From contig JAQTLX010000008.1 of NCBI GenBank assembly GCA_028714695.1, positions 112,290-176,289 of the forward strand: DNA of 64,000 nt, written 5' to 3'. Shown here in pieces: positions 1 through 7,966 of this stretch. The notes below the pieces were generated by a model. That model made no database searches and was not told the DNA's origin. It saw only the letters and a list, made by a program, of their open reading frames with translations. The stretch comes from Ignavibacteria bacterium. GTDB taxonomy: Bacteria > Bacteroidota > Ignavibacteria > Tepidaquicellales > Tepidaquicellaceae. The translations under genes and the position numbers were made by a program. Numbering within the stretch: position 1 is the stretch's first letter; every line of letters begins with the position of its first letter.

Positions 1-1
1 T

Positions 2-208
2 TCTAAAGATTTTTCTAAAGATAATCCAGATTTATTTTATTCTTGGCTTATAACCATCAATAGTGATTATCCAGATTTTATTTATAACATTGATTGGATG
101 CAGTTGTTGAATACGAAGTCTCAATATAATATGGAAATGTATTATAAAGAAATTTTAGAAGACATGTTATCCGATAGAATTGTAAAAGTCATCCCCAAAT
201 CGGACTAA
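2..208 (+). CDS. C-terminal end of a phage protein (partial)
   Basis: An open frame runs from the window edge to a TAA at 206-208, giving about 68 residues with no start inside the window. The peptide is rich in Asp, Tyr and Ile and ends in KVIPKSD. I recognise no family. Codon use matches the following phage genes, so it is probably the end of a real gene. Confidence 0.5.
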   Translation, partial: SKDFSKDNPDLFYSWLITINSDYPDFIYNIDWMQLLNTKSQYNMEMYYKEILEDMLSDRIVKVIPKSD

Positions 209-252
209 ATAAGGTTATTCTAAAGAATATTTTGACAACATTTTTTTGAGGG

Positions 253-282
253 TTTCAATAAAGTTAAATGTATTTATTGAAA
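253..282. promoter_or_regulatory. Perfect 10-bp inverted repeat before the first small-gene operon
   Basis: TTTCAATAAA at 253-262 and its exact complement at 273-282 flank a 10-nt loop. It lies 17 nt before the start codon at 299 and just ahead of a purine-rich ribosome-binding site. It is A+T-rich and lacks a following T-run, so a repressor operator or mRNA leader hairpin is more likely than a terminator. No binding protein can be named. Confidence 0.4.
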
Positions 283-298
283 AAGGGAAAAAGACAAA

Positions 299-499
299 AT
301 GAAACTGGGAAAATTAAAAAATAAACTAAATAAATACAAAGACAATAATCTGGAAGTCTTAATTTCGGATTTGGGAAGTTACATCGAACCGTATCCGAAT
401 TTAAGTCAAGCAAAAAAATATATTGATAGTGCAGAGTTTGACGATGACTTGCAAGAAGATTTTGTTTACGAAAAGGTTTTGTTGCTCAATAAAAAGTAA
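299..499 (+). CDS. Small phage protein, unknown
   Basis: A 66-residue protein starting MKLGKLKNKLNKY, first of a closely spaced series of small genes. It has a basic, helical N-terminus and an acidic C-terminal half (EFDDDLQEDF). The ATG follows a purine-rich AAAGGGAAAAAGAC stretch. No signal peptide or membrane segment and no family recognised. The next gene starts 14 nt downstream, so they are probably co-transcribed. Confidence 0.6.
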   Translation: MKLGKLKNKLNKYKDNNLEVLISDLGSYIEPYPNLSQAKKYIDSAEFDDDLQEDFVYEKVLLLNKK

Positions 500-512
500 C
501 AAGGAGATTAAA

Positions 513-677
513 ATGAAAAATCTAAGTAAAAAAGAAAAAATAAAAATATTATATGATTATGTAAAAGAAATTATTGAAGGTGAAAAATGGGAATTGAAAA
601 TCGGAACACCTTTAGTAACAACCGCCGCTGGATTTACAAAGCCAGGGAAAAAATATTTTATTCTTAGGGAGAAATAA
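513..677 (+). CDS. Small phage protein, unknown (54 aa)
   Basis: I place the start at the ATG at 513, directly behind an AAGGAG ribosome-binding site, rather than at an upstream ATG that would overlap the previous gene. The product begins MKNLSKKEKIKI and ends KKYFILREK. The first 25 residues look helical; the second part contains a Thr/Ala/Gly turn region. Soluble, no family recognised. Confidence 0.6.
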   Translation: MKNLSKKEKIKILYDYVKEIIEGEKWELKIGTPLVTTAAGFTKPGKKYFILREK

Positions 678-710
678 AATGACAAACCAAACCTTCCAGT
701 TTATAATTGG

Positions 711-845
711 ATGTTTGGGAAAAATGCAAAGTTGATTGGAAGAATTGAAGACTTAATTTTAACGATTGCAGGAAATACAGCAACACAAACTGAAATATGT
801 GAGGTTTTACATGAAGTAATAGAAAAATTAAAAGCGGAGAGATAA
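711..845 (+). CDS. Very small phage ORF, possibly the 3' part of a frameshifted gene
   Basis: A 44-residue frame starts at the ATG at 711 and ends at TAA 843-845, encoding MFGKNAKLIGRIEDLILTIA and onward to VIEKLKAER. The upstream ATG at 680 has the better ribosome-binding site (AGGGAGAAATAAA) but reads only 18 codons to a TGA. One extra or missing base between 680 and 711 would join the two into one protein of about 55 residues. It is therefore either a short gene with a poor start or a gene broken by a one-base change. Confidence 0.35.
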   Translation: MFGKNAKLIGRIEDLILTIAGNTATQTEICEVLHEVIEKLKAER

Positions 846-848
846 ATA

Positions 849-1118
849 ATGAACTGGTTTAAGAAAAAACAAAAAGAAATTAAATTAAAAATGACGCCTA
901 TAGACTATTCAATAGTGGAGAATTGGGGGACTGTTAAACCGAGTGAAGAATATATGCAAATATTATTTGAACATATATACAATCAATATAACAAGCCCAG
1001 ACTTTATAAGGTTGATGAATTTGGAAATGAAGTAAAAGAAGAAAAGGAAAAACAAGAAGAACCAAAAGAAATAAAAACAGTAAATGTTTCAAAAGAAACC
1101 GAACAATTTATATTATAA
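849..1118 (+). CDS. Small phage protein, unknown (89 aa)
   Basis: The ATG follows GGAGAGATAAATA, a good ribosome-binding site overlapping the end of the preceding frame. The N-terminus is lysine-rich, the middle has a globular stretch (ENWGTVKPSEEYMQILFEHI), and residues 60-78 are almost all Glu/Lys, probably a charged flexible segment. No family recognised. It sits 12 nt before the next gene. Confidence 0.6.
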   Translation: MNWFKKKQKEIKLKMTPIDYSIVENWGTVKPSEEYMQILFEHIYNQYNKPRLYKVDEFGNEVKEEKEKQEEPKEIKTVNVSKETEQFIL

Positions 1119-1130
1119 CGGAGACATAAA

Positions 1131-1394
1131 ATGGAAAAACAAAACAAAGAAGAATTAAAAAAATGGAAGGAAAAAATAGAAAAGGGTTTCACCGATGCCC
1201 CGAGATTTGCAGGAATACAATATTCAATCGGAGAAGATGGGGAAAAAAAATTAGAAAGCGTTTCTTTGATGTCAGAAAGCGATTGGATGCAAGTAAATAT
1301 GCCAAGCATTATTTCAAATTCTGGAAAAATGCAGGAAATAAAAAAAGATAAATACGATGGTTTCGTAAGACTTTGTCAAGATTTGTTAAAGTAA
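1131..1394 (+). CDS. Small phage protein, unknown (87 aa)
   Basis: Starts MEKQNKEELKKWKEKIEKG after a GGAGACATAAA ribosome-binding site. A charged helical N-terminus leads into a more mixed globular part with a GIQYSIGEDGEKK turn and a C-terminal helix ending in LCQDLLK. Soluble; no family recognised. The reading frames on the opposite strand and in frame 2 here are shadows. Confidence 0.6.
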   Translation: MEKQNKEELKKWKEKIEKGFTDAPRFAGIQYSIGEDGEKKLESVSLMSESDWMQVNMPSIISNSGKMQEIKKDKYDGFVRLCQDLLK

Positions 1395-1410
1395 AAATAA
1401 GGAGATTAAA

Positions 1411-1770
1411 ATGATAACAGTGACAACACAAACAATAATAGTATTAACATTAGGTTTTTTAGCCATCGCTGGTTCTGTTATACTGTTGTTTTACCTTTAT
1501 AAAATTAATACTAAATATTTAAATAAATTACAAGATTATGTAATAAGTAAAGGTTATAAATGGGGAAAATATTTGGAAACAGAGTATATATTTGGCAATA
1601 AATACTATCGTATAAAGCATGGTGATTATTTAGTTTACATTTGTGAGGCAGTTGATGATTTAAATACTGAATTACCAGTTGATGAGGTGTTAAGGGTTAT
1701 GAACCTCAATGTTGAACTTTTCAGAAATGTTTATGGAATTGATTTAAATATATCAGGGGAAATAAAATGA
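1411..1770 (+). CDS. Single-span membrane protein, unknown (119 aa)
   Basis: Follows a strong AAGGAG site. Residues 8-30 form one hydrophobic membrane helix (IIVLTLGFLAIAGSVILLFY); the rest is soluble and moderately charged. Lysines right after the helix suggest that the C-terminal part faces the cytoplasm. The stop codon overlaps the next start (ATGA), so the two are translationally coupled. No family recognised; it lies among small genes of unknown role. Confidence 0.6.
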   Translation: MITVTTQTIIVLTLGFLAIAGSVILLFYLYKINTKYLNKLQDYVISKGYKWGKYLETEYIFGNKYYRIKHGDYLVYICEAVDDLNTELPVDEVLRVMNLNVELFRNVYGIDLNISGEIK

Positions 1771-2027
1771 ACAATTTAACTAAAGAACAAAGGGAAGAAT
1801 TAAGTTCAATTGCTAAACAAATACATGAATTAGCTGGGGATGAAATCATAAATTATACTTTTCCATTCGCAGGATATAATTACACAGCAAAAGGCGTATT
1901 GGAAAATGAACCAGTTGGTGCAGATGCGTATAAATTTAACATTGTTAAAATTATAAATAATTATAAAGCACCAATAAAAAGGTATTCGTTTGTAGAAAGA
2001 ATTAGGATATTGTTTAGGGGGAAATAA
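1767..2027 (+). CDS. Small phage protein, unknown (86 aa)
   Basis: Starts inside the previous gene's stop (ATGA). The N-terminus is a charged helix (NNLTKEQREELSSIAKQIHE), followed by an aromatic, Gly/Tyr-containing segment and a basic C-terminus. Soluble, no family recognised. Confidence 0.55.
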   Translation: MNNLTKEQREELSSIAKQIHELAGDEIINYTFPFAGYNYTAKGVLENEPVGADAYKFNIVKIINNYKAPIKRYSFVERIRILFRGK

Positions 2028-2028
2028 A

Positions 2029-2142
2029 ATGGCAAAACAAGAAATTATAGGAACACTTAAAGGAATTAAAAAAGCAATAGAAAATATTCAAATTATAATT
2101 CGAAATATAGAATATGAATTAGAAAGGAGTGAATATGTTTGA
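2029..2142 (+). CDS. Very small phage protein, unknown (37 aa)
   Basis: The ATG at 2029 follows a strong AGGGGGAAATAAA site one base after the previous stop, and the frame runs to TGA at 2140-2142. The product, starting MAKQEIIGTLKGIKKAIENI, is one amphipathic helix. Its end overlaps the next start, and its last codons contain that gene's ribosome-binding site, an arrangement typical of coupled phage genes. Confidence 0.5.
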   Translation: MAKQEIIGTLKGIKKAIENIQIIIRNIEYELERSEYV

Positions 2143-2338
2143 TTTTATAGAGCAAGGTGAAAAGTTATGGAAGAAATATAAAAATCCTATATCATTTAAG
2201 GATGCACAAAATATGATTCGAGTATTGGAAGTCGACATAGAACCAGGATGGCGTCATCTTGATACACCAGCAACATCAGGTTTGAATTTTCTCTTTTATG
2301 ACGAAACTGGTGAAGTAATATTTCAAAGAAGATATTAA
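2135..2338 (+). CDS. Small phage protein, unknown (67 aa)
   Basis: I choose the ATG at 2135 because AGGAG at 2125-2129 is correctly spaced; a GTG at 2129 would be on top of that site. The product begins MFDFIEQGEKLWKKYKNP and ends in a beta-rich stretch (LNFLFYDETGEVIFQRRY). No family recognised. Confidence 0.55.
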   Translation: MFDFIEQGEKLWKKYKNPISFKDAQNMIRVLEVDIEPGWRHLDTPATSGLNFLFYDETGEVIFQRRY

Positions 2339-2353
2339 TAATAGTTTTCTTCC

Positions 2354-2376
2354 ATTCCAGATTAACCATCTGGAAT
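2354..2376. terminator. 9-bp hairpin between small genes and phosphoesterase gene
   Basis: ATTCCAGAT (2354-2362), loop TAACC, ATCTGGAAT (2368-2376) form a perfect stem. There is no T-run afterwards, so it may be a weak terminator, a processing site or part of a promoter region. It lies 16 nt ahead of the TTG start at 2393. Confidence 0.4.
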
Positions 2377-2392
2377 ATTATTGGAGAAATAA

Positions 2393-3184
2393 TTGAAACA
2401 AGATGAAAACTCAATCAATCAAATTTTAAAATCAGTTCCGAAAAGTGTCAGTGACGAAATAAAGAATTATATATTAGATAGTAACAAGTATAAACAAATT
2501 GGAATTATAGGCGACCTGCACATTCCATTTTTAGATAACAAAAGTTTCAATACCGCAATAAAATATTTTCATAAAATCAAAATCGATTGTTTGATAATCA
2601 ATGGCGATTTTATCGATGCATATCAACTTTCAAAATATTTACGCAATCCCGCCAAATCGGACCTTCAAAATGAATTAGATTTTGCCACAAAAATATTAGC
2701 AATATTAAGACAAATATTTCCAAAAATTAAGATTATCTATAAACTAGGTAACCATGATGCCCGTGTAAAAAAGTTTATTTACCAACATTCCGAATTATTG
2801 AATTTAAGGTGTCTGAAATTGGAAAACCTATTAGAATTAAAAAGATATGATATTGAATTAGTAGAAGAAAAGCAATTAATCCAGTATTCAAATTATATAA
2901 TAGCTCATGGAGATGAAATTGCAGCGAGTGGAATAAATCCAGCCCGATTAACTCTAAACAAGAACTATACAAATCTGATATTTTGTCACCTGCATCGAAT
3001 TGACGAATTTAAACACAAAACCAGAGATGGAAAAATGTTAGAAAGCTATTCGGTTGGGGCGATGTGTTTAAATATGGATTATTGGTTACATAATAATTGG
3101 TGTAATGGAGGCTTAACAATTACAAATAAAAAAGGAAAAATAAGTATAAATAATTTCAGAATAGAAAATAAAGAAATAGTTTAA
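2393..3184 (+). CDS. Calcineurin-like metallophosphoesterase
   Basis: A 263-residue protein with the complete metallophosphoesterase signature: GDLH (40-43), GDFID (71-75), GNHDAR (119-124), HGD (172-174) and a final HLH (199-201). The His/Asp/Asn residues bind two metal ions in this superfamily. Such enzymes hydrolyse phosphodiester or phosphomonoester bonds; the substrate cannot be read from the sequence. Translation starts at a TTG after GGAG. Phage homologues are common and may act in nucleic acid or nucleotide processing. Soluble, no signal peptide. Confidence 0.85.
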   Translation: MKQDENSINQILKSVPKSVSDEIKNYILDSNKYKQIGIIGDLHIPFLDNKSFNTAIKYFHKIKIDCLIINGDFIDAYQLSKYLRNPAKSDLQNELDFATKILAILRQIFPKIKIIYKLGNHDARVKKFIYQHSELLNLRCLKLENLLELKRYDIELVEEKQLIQYSNYIIAHGDEIAASGINPARLTLNKNYTNLIFCHLHRIDEFKHKTRDGKMLESYSVGAMCLNMDYWLHNNWCNGGLTITNKKGKISINNFRIENKEIV

Positions 3185-3212
3185 TAAAAGGTTTCATTCA
3201 GATTCACAAATA

Positions 3213-3626
3213 ATGGAGAAAGCAGTGGGGAAAACAAATAAAAGTTTAGCAGAAAAAACAAGAAACGGAAATTTATTCTTATTTAAGAAAAATTTCACAG
3301 AGCAGGATACAAAAATATTAGCAATGCTACAAATTGAAAAAGTAGCGGATGCTTGGAGACTTTCGGAACTTACAAATATTTTCATCACATCAGTCCGCAG
3401 GAGCTTGACAGGATTGAAACAATTAAATAGCATAAAAGAAGTTGGAACAAAAATTGGTATCGCAGGAGCTAGAAATACAGAATACGCATTATGGAGAACC
3501 ACATCAGAAGAAATAGAAGAATTTAGAAAAGCAAAAGAATTAGAAGAAAGAGAAACAAAAGATTTAATTGATAAATGCAAAAATCTATTAATAAATAAAG
3601 AAGAAATGAAAAATATGACTGTATAA
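3213..3626 (+). CDS. Probable winged-helix DNA-binding protein
   Basis: 137 residues. The central part (about 30-85) reads like a winged helix-turn-helix: a helix (DTKILAMLQIEKVADAWRLS), a second helix (ELTNIFITSVRRSLTGLKQL) and a beta-turn with KEVGTKIGIAG. The C-terminus is a charged helix. The ATG at 3213 lacks a ribosome-binding site; an in-frame GTG at 3225 has GGAG six bases before it and may be the true start. It lies directly before the head genes, so a role as a regulator is possible but not shown. Confidence 0.6.
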   Translation: MEKAVGKTNKSLAEKTRNGNLFLFKKNFTEQDTKILAMLQIEKVADAWRLSELTNIFITSVRRSLTGLKQLNSIKEVGTKIGIAGARNTEYALWRTTSEEIEEFRKAKELEERETKDLIDKCKNLLINKEEMKNMTV

Positions 3627-3697
3627 ATTTATTATTTTCGGATTTAAAAGTTTTTCGATACTATTTATTTATATACGACAATATATGTAATTCAAAT

Positions 3698-3730
3698 GCG
3701 GAGGTTGGCATAAAACCGTAAATCCTCCGC
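3698..3730. terminator. GC-rich hairpin ahead of the head module
   Basis: GCGGAGG (3698-3704) pairs with CCTCCGC (3724-3730); inside the loop GGTT can pair with AACC. The following bases are T-rich. It is the most GC-rich spot in this stretch and lies 34 nt before the protease start. It could terminate transcription of the small-gene operon or protect the late mRNA. A similar hairpin lies at 5902-5925, and both have CATAAA in the loop. Confidence 0.45.
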
Positions 3731-3764
3731 TTATAAAGTTTTCGTTTTATTTTATTCTGGATAA

Positions 3765-4580
3765 ATGAAAATGGAATTACTAAAAACTAATAAAGACTAT
3801 TTTTCCGAAAACAAACCAACGATAGTTGATGCAGAAAAAAGAATATTGAAATGCTTAATATCTGCACAAACACCAGATAGAATAGGTGACATTGTAATTA
3901 GTAAAGGTGTTGATTATTTGAATTTTGAAAAAACTGGAGCCAATGTATTATTTAACCACAATCCAGATGCTATAATCGCACATTCGTTATGGATACGCCC
4001 CGAAACAGACGGTTTATTATCGTCTCCGAAATTTGATGACGACCCTTTATCTTCCGAATTATTTAAAAAAGCAAGTGAGAGACCTTTTGGTTGGAGTGTA
4101 AGAATAGGCATGGATCGAAATGATATTCAAAAAACCGAAGACGGGTTCAGGCAAATCAACAAATCAGAATTGATAGAATATTCATTAACCCCTATACCTA
4201 TGCATCCTTCTTGCGTGACAAAAAGTTTGATTGAAGAATGTTTGAAAAACTCCGAACATGAATTATTGGTAGACTATTATGAAAAAGAATTGAGATACTA
4301 TGAGTTAAAAGACGAAATTGAATTATTTAAAAAATCAATTACTGATAGAGACCTGAAAATAAAAAATCTGGAAGATATTTTAGGCAATCCAAAAACTGAT
4401 AACGATTTAGAAACAAAATATAAGGATTTAGAAAAGAAAAATACTGAATTGTTTGATAAAATAGCAAACATGAATAACGTTTTGAATATTTATAAAAACA
4501 AAATTGACAAGATAGAATTTAACAAAACCTTTCATCAAATCCATGAACTGGTAAAGACAGAGTTAGGAAAATATTTTTAA
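3765..4580 (+). CDS. HK97-family prohead protease with scaffold-like C-terminal coiled coil
   Basis: The N-terminal 150 residues match the HK97-type capsid maturation protease fold: the opening strand ILKCLISAQTPDRIGDIV, the FNHN segment with the likely catalytic His, the FGWSVRIG strand and the typical closing SELIEYSLTPIPMHPSC. It cleaves the capsid delta domain during prohead maturation. Residues 160-271 are charged and helical, likely a coiled coil, so the protein may also supply scaffolding. The major capsid gene follows. A T-rich GTTTTCG element at 3738-3744 precedes it. Confidence 0.85.
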   Translation: MKMELLKTNKDYFSENKPTIVDAEKRILKCLISAQTPDRIGDIVISKGVDYLNFEKTGANVLFNHNPDAIIAHSLWIRPETDGLLSSPKFDDDPLSSELFKKASERPFGWSVRIGMDRNDIQKTEDGFRQINKSELIEYSLTPIPMHPSCVTKSLIEECLKNSEHELLVDYYEKELRYYELKDEIELFKKSITDRDLKIKNLEDILGNPKTDNDLETKYKDLEKKNTELFDKIANMNNVLNIYKNKIDKIEFNKTFHQIHELVKTELGKYF

Positions 4581-4774
4581 TATATAATATTCCATTTCTC
4601 AATGATTGGGGAAGTTAGAAATTAGTTTATTGTTCCTTTGGGGATATTCATTTGAATAATGCATAATTCAATAAAATATTAGAAGGATAAAACAATAGAT
4701 AATTTCAGGGGCTTTAGATTTAAAAGGAATGATGAATAAGAATAGTTTTTGATGACATTTATAATGAGAAAAAA

Positions 4775-5869
4775 ATGGGTAAAGAAGTAGAAAATAAAGA
4801 AGTTCAAACTTCAGAAAATAAAGGAATAAATATTGCAGAAGAAATTAAGAGTGCAGTAAAGTCAGCAGTCGATGAATTAAAAGCAAAAGATACAGTTGAC
4901 GAGAAAAAAAGAGTTGGTTTTAATACAAGTGAAAATATTTCTTTAGGTGAAAGTATTTGGAAAGTATATAATAATGAAGAAAAAACCATAGAACTTAAAA
5001 GCACTGGTGTCATATCATCCGCAACATTAGGTGGAAATGTAGCTCCAACACTTCCAGGAAATAGTTTATACCAATCTCCAAATGAATTTGGTTTAGCAAG
5101 ACGTATTTGTAGAATTGTTCCAGTAAACGGAAAGGCACAAGATTTTTATACAGGCACAGACCTTGCAACTTATACCACAGCAGAAGCAGCAGCAATGACT
5201 GGAACTAATTTTGTATATGGTAAAGTAACATTAACCCCAGCAAGATTTGCAGGTGATTATATCTTTTCAAAAGATTTAGAACAAGATGCAGTTATCAACT
5301 TGCAAAATGACGCAAGAATTGGTTTTCAAAAAGCATTAAACGCTCAAGAAGACGCTTTATTGATTTCCAGAATTGAAGCACTTCCAAATGCAAACACACT
5401 TACAGCATCCGTCACTGGTAACATTACAGCATCCGTAACAAGTCTTGACATATTTCCTCAATTGATTGCAGGTGTTGAAGGCAACAATGCAGCATTTGAA
5501 AATGGTTGTTTCATTTGCAATCCAACAGTTTATTGGTATTTCTTCCAATTGAAGAAAACAACTGGCGATCCAATGATTGACTTTAATACAGCAACACAAA
5601 CACTTTACATTTATGGAAAACCTGTTTACAAAACAAACAAGATGGCAGGTGTAACAACGACCACAAGTGGAAAAACCGTTCTTGCATATGGTGATTTTAA
5701 TTATATGTTATTCGGTGACCGTGGTGTTTATAATTTTGAAGTCGCAAGAGAAGCAACAGTCGGTGGTGTCAATTTATGGGCAGAAAATTGTATAGCAATT
5801 AAATCAGATGAAAAAGTAGATATTCAACCAGTTGATGATAACGCTTTTATGGCTTATGAATTAAAATAA
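4775..5869 (+). CDS. Major capsid protein (HK97 fold)
   Basis: 364 residues. The first 75 are Lys/Glu-rich and helical, matching the cleavable delta domain. After that comes the HK97-type body, beginning near GNVAPTLPGNSLYQSPNEFG and including a typical E-loop/P-domain stretch (KVTLTPARFAGDYIFSKDLE). It lies directly after the protease, as usual. A gap of 194 nt precedes it, with a GTTTTTG T-rich element 30 nt before the start. It builds the icosahedral head shell. Confidence 0.88.
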   Translation: MGKEVENKEVQTSENKGINIAEEIKSAVKSAVDELKAKDTVDEKKRVGFNTSENISLGESIWKVYNNEEKTIELKSTGVISSATLGGNVAPTLPGNSLYQSPNEFGLARRICRIVPVNGKAQDFYTGTDLATYTTAEAAAMTGTNFVYGKVTLTPARFAGDYIFSKDLEQDAVINLQNDARIGFQKALNAQEDALLISRIEALPNANTLTASVTGNITASVTSLDIFPQLIAGVEGNNAAFENGCFICNPTVYWYFFQLKKTTGDPMIDFNTATQTLYIYGKPVYKTNKMAGVTTTTSGKTVLAYGDFNYMLFGDRGVYNFEVAREATVGGVNLWAENCIAIKSDEKVDIQPVDDNAFMAYELK

Positions 5870-5901
5870 GATTTTTTGTTTTTCATTGTTTTATAATCTC
5901 C

Positions 5902-5925
5902 GCGGGGTGACATAAATCATCCCGC
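5902..5925. terminator. GC-rich hairpin after the capsid gene
   Basis: GCGGGGTGA (5902-5910), loop CATAAA, TCATCCCGC (5917-5925), a nine-pair stem with one G-T pair. There is no T-run, so it could be a transcript-stabilising 3' hairpin for the highly expressed capsid mRNA or a partial terminator. It resembles the hairpin at 3698-3730, with the same loop core. Confidence 0.5.
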
Positions 5926-5952
5926 ATTTAAAAATATTACGGACAGAAAATA

Positions 5953-6579
5953 ATGATAGAAAATATTGCAAAATATGACAAGCCTAGTTCAACTCAAATC
6001 ATAACTTTAGAAGAAGCACAAGCCTATCTAAAAAATTCTGATGTGAGTTTAACAGGCTTAATTACTTCATTCGTAAATTCTGTAACAAATACATTTGAGG
6101 ATTATTTAAATTCTGGTTTATCTGCTGCAAGTTATACAGGTGTTTATGACTCTAATTTATATATCGAAACTAAAAATTATCCGATATTAGATGTCACCAA
6201 AATTTATTACAGAACTAATAATAATAGTTGGATTGAATATGACAGCAACACAATGAATAATATGATTGTAAGTGATTATTCAATATCGTTTCAGAATTAT
6301 GGATGTATATTTAATGCTACATTACCATTTTACGGATTTGAAAAAATAATTAAAATTGAATATAGGGCTGGATGGGATGTAATTCCAGAAAATATTAAAT
6401 TAGAAGCAAAAAAATATGTAGCGTATTTATTGCAAAAAAGCCCGCACGGAACAGGAACAGAAAACCTACAAAGTTTAAATTTAGGAACTGGAGGTTTTAG
6501 TCAATCTGCACAATATTTATCAAATCCAGAGAAATCCTGGCAAAGTGTTTTAGACAATTATAAAAGACCAGTAATATAA
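5953..6579 (+). CDS. Head-tail connector protein (gp6-like)
   Basis: The N-terminus (ITLEEAQAYLKNSDVSLTGL, then a helix with FVNSVTNTFEDYLN) matches the gp6-like head-tail connector family, which forms a ring below the portal. The middle is beta-rich (DVTKIYYRTNNNSW, IIKIEYRAGWD), followed by a helix and a Gly/Ser-rich tail with GTGGFSQS. At 208 residues it is longer than many family members. Position right after the capsid gene agrees. Confidence 0.75.
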   Translation: MIENIAKYDKPSSTQIITLEEAQAYLKNSDVSLTGLITSFVNSVTNTFEDYLNSGLSAASYTGVYDSNLYIETKNYPILDVTKIYYRTNNNSWIEYDSNTMNNMIVSDYSISFQNYGCIFNATLPFYGFEKIIKIEYRAGWDVIPENIKLEAKKYVAYLLQKSPHGTGTENLQSLNLGTGGFSQSAQYLSNPEKSWQSVLDNYKRPVI

Positions 6580-6583
6580 TAAT

Positions 6584-7288
6584 ATGCCAACAACTAGAAC
6601 AAATATATTAAATACGTTATCAAGTGACCTTGCACAAATTCTTCCGCCAAATGGATATATAAATTCAATGAAGTATGTTAAAAATGGTGCTTTGATGCCA
6701 AATGAAATTCCGATTGGTATGTATCCTAGTGCTGGATTTGTTGTAAATTCAGACGAACCTTATAAATATTTGACTGAAGATTTAAATTTGGAAGTAAGAA
6801 AATTAGATATAAGTATTGTAGTTTATACAAATGAAGAAAATAAACCTGTTGCAATAGAAAATATGATTTGTGACATGAACAAACTGTTTAAAGACGATGA
6901 TTCAATTTTACCAATTTATCAATCACAAATAAATCAAATTGACGGTGTATGGAGTGAAGAAAATATTCGTTGTTTGAATATTGGAAAAATAAGTCAAATA
7001 ACAGAAGCTGGATTAATTCATTATCCAATTAGCATTTATTATTTATCAGAATTTAACGGAAATGCAAACGGTTCAAATGAATTACCAGTCATTCCGAATA
7101 TATTAGAAGGATATAGTTTAACAAGTCATCAGCATAATCAATATACATTGACAGGTGACTTTATAAATTTAGAAAATCAAGTTGCAAGCATTATATGGAC
7201 AGGAAGTGTTAGCGGTATAAGCACAACGGCAATGTTAGGAACACAAACAGCAACGTTTACGAACGGCTTGCTTACCAGTTTAATTTAA
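6584..7288 (+). CDS. Phage neck/tail-terminator candidate, unknown
   Basis: A 234-residue protein starting 4 nt after the connector gene and ahead of the tail tube gene, the usual place of neck or tail-terminator proteins. It has a helical start (ILNTLSSDLAQIL) and a beta-rich middle (LEVRKLDISIVVYTNEE), compatible with a tail-terminator fold, but I see no diagnostic motif. The C-terminal 60 residues are Ser/Thr/Gly-rich and may be an added decoration. Function is inferred from position only. Confidence 0.6.
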   Translation: MPTTRTNILNTLSSDLAQILPPNGYINSMKYVKNGALMPNEIPIGMYPSAGFVVNSDEPYKYLTEDLNLEVRKLDISIVVYTNEENKPVAIENMICDMNKLFKDDDSILPIYQSQINQIDGVWSEENIRCLNIGKISQITEAGLIHYPISIYYLSEFNGNANGSNELPVIPNILEGYSLTSHQHNQYTLTGDFINLENQVASIIWTGSVSGISTTAMLGTQTATFTNGLLTSLI

Positions 7289-7388
7289 AAATAATATAAT
7301 AATATTTATATACATAAGTCTTACCAAAAGTTTTCATATCTCAATAATAATCATTTTCGATTTATTTTATACAAAAGGAATAATAAAA

Positions 7389-7919
7389 ATGAACGTAAAT
7401 AAAACAGCATCAGCAGTTGATCCAAATGGTGGTGGTATCTTGTTAATTCAAAGTAAAGCAGCAGGAGTGCAACCAGTCATCAATATGGGATTTGTAGCAG
7501 ATTCCGAATTTAAGGATGTCACAGGACAAAAAGACCTTGATGAAGAAACTGGGGCAACATTTAAAACAATCAATGAAAAAAGAACCGTAACATTGGATAC
7601 AACCCTTTGGCAATCTGATACAAACATGATGAACGCCATCGAGGAAATGAGAAATGGTGATTACATACTTGCTTGGAAAAAATCAGCATTGTTAAATCAA
7701 TGGATATTAGCAAACAATGTTACAGTAAAACCAGACTTCGTTTTTAAAACGGGCGATGGTAAAATCAAGGTTACATGGAACATAGCAGAAAATCAAACAG
7801 AATGGACATTGTCTGGGACTGCTTTGACTGCATCGTTAAGTGCAGGATGGGGAATTACAGGAACTACAGCAACAGGGGCAACAATAGCAGTTGGTAAATA
7901 TCACACATCAATTCAATAA
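7389..7919 (+). CDS. Major tail tube protein (probable)
   Basis: 176 residues, mostly beta-strand (RTVTLDTTLWQSDTNMMNAI, GKIKVTWNIAENQTEWTLSG), with a Gly/Ala/Thr-rich end. Size, fold type and place between the neck genes and the tail chaperone fit a siphovirus tail tube protein, which polymerises into the tail shaft. Preceded by a 100-nt gap with a TTTTCGATTTATTTTA element and an AAAAGGAATAATAAAA ribosome-binding region. Confidence 0.65.
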   Translation: MNVNKTASAVDPNGGGILLIQSKAAGVQPVINMGFVADSEFKDVTGQKDLDEETGATFKTINEKRTVTLDTTLWQSDTNMMNAIEEMRNGDYILAWKKSALLNQWILANNVTVKPDFVFKTGDGKIKVTWNIAENQTEWTLSGTALTASLSAGWGITGTTATGATIAVGKYHTSIQ

Positions 7920-7966
7920 GAATATTTATTGGTTTCGGTATTTTTTTAAAATAGGAAGTAAAAACA

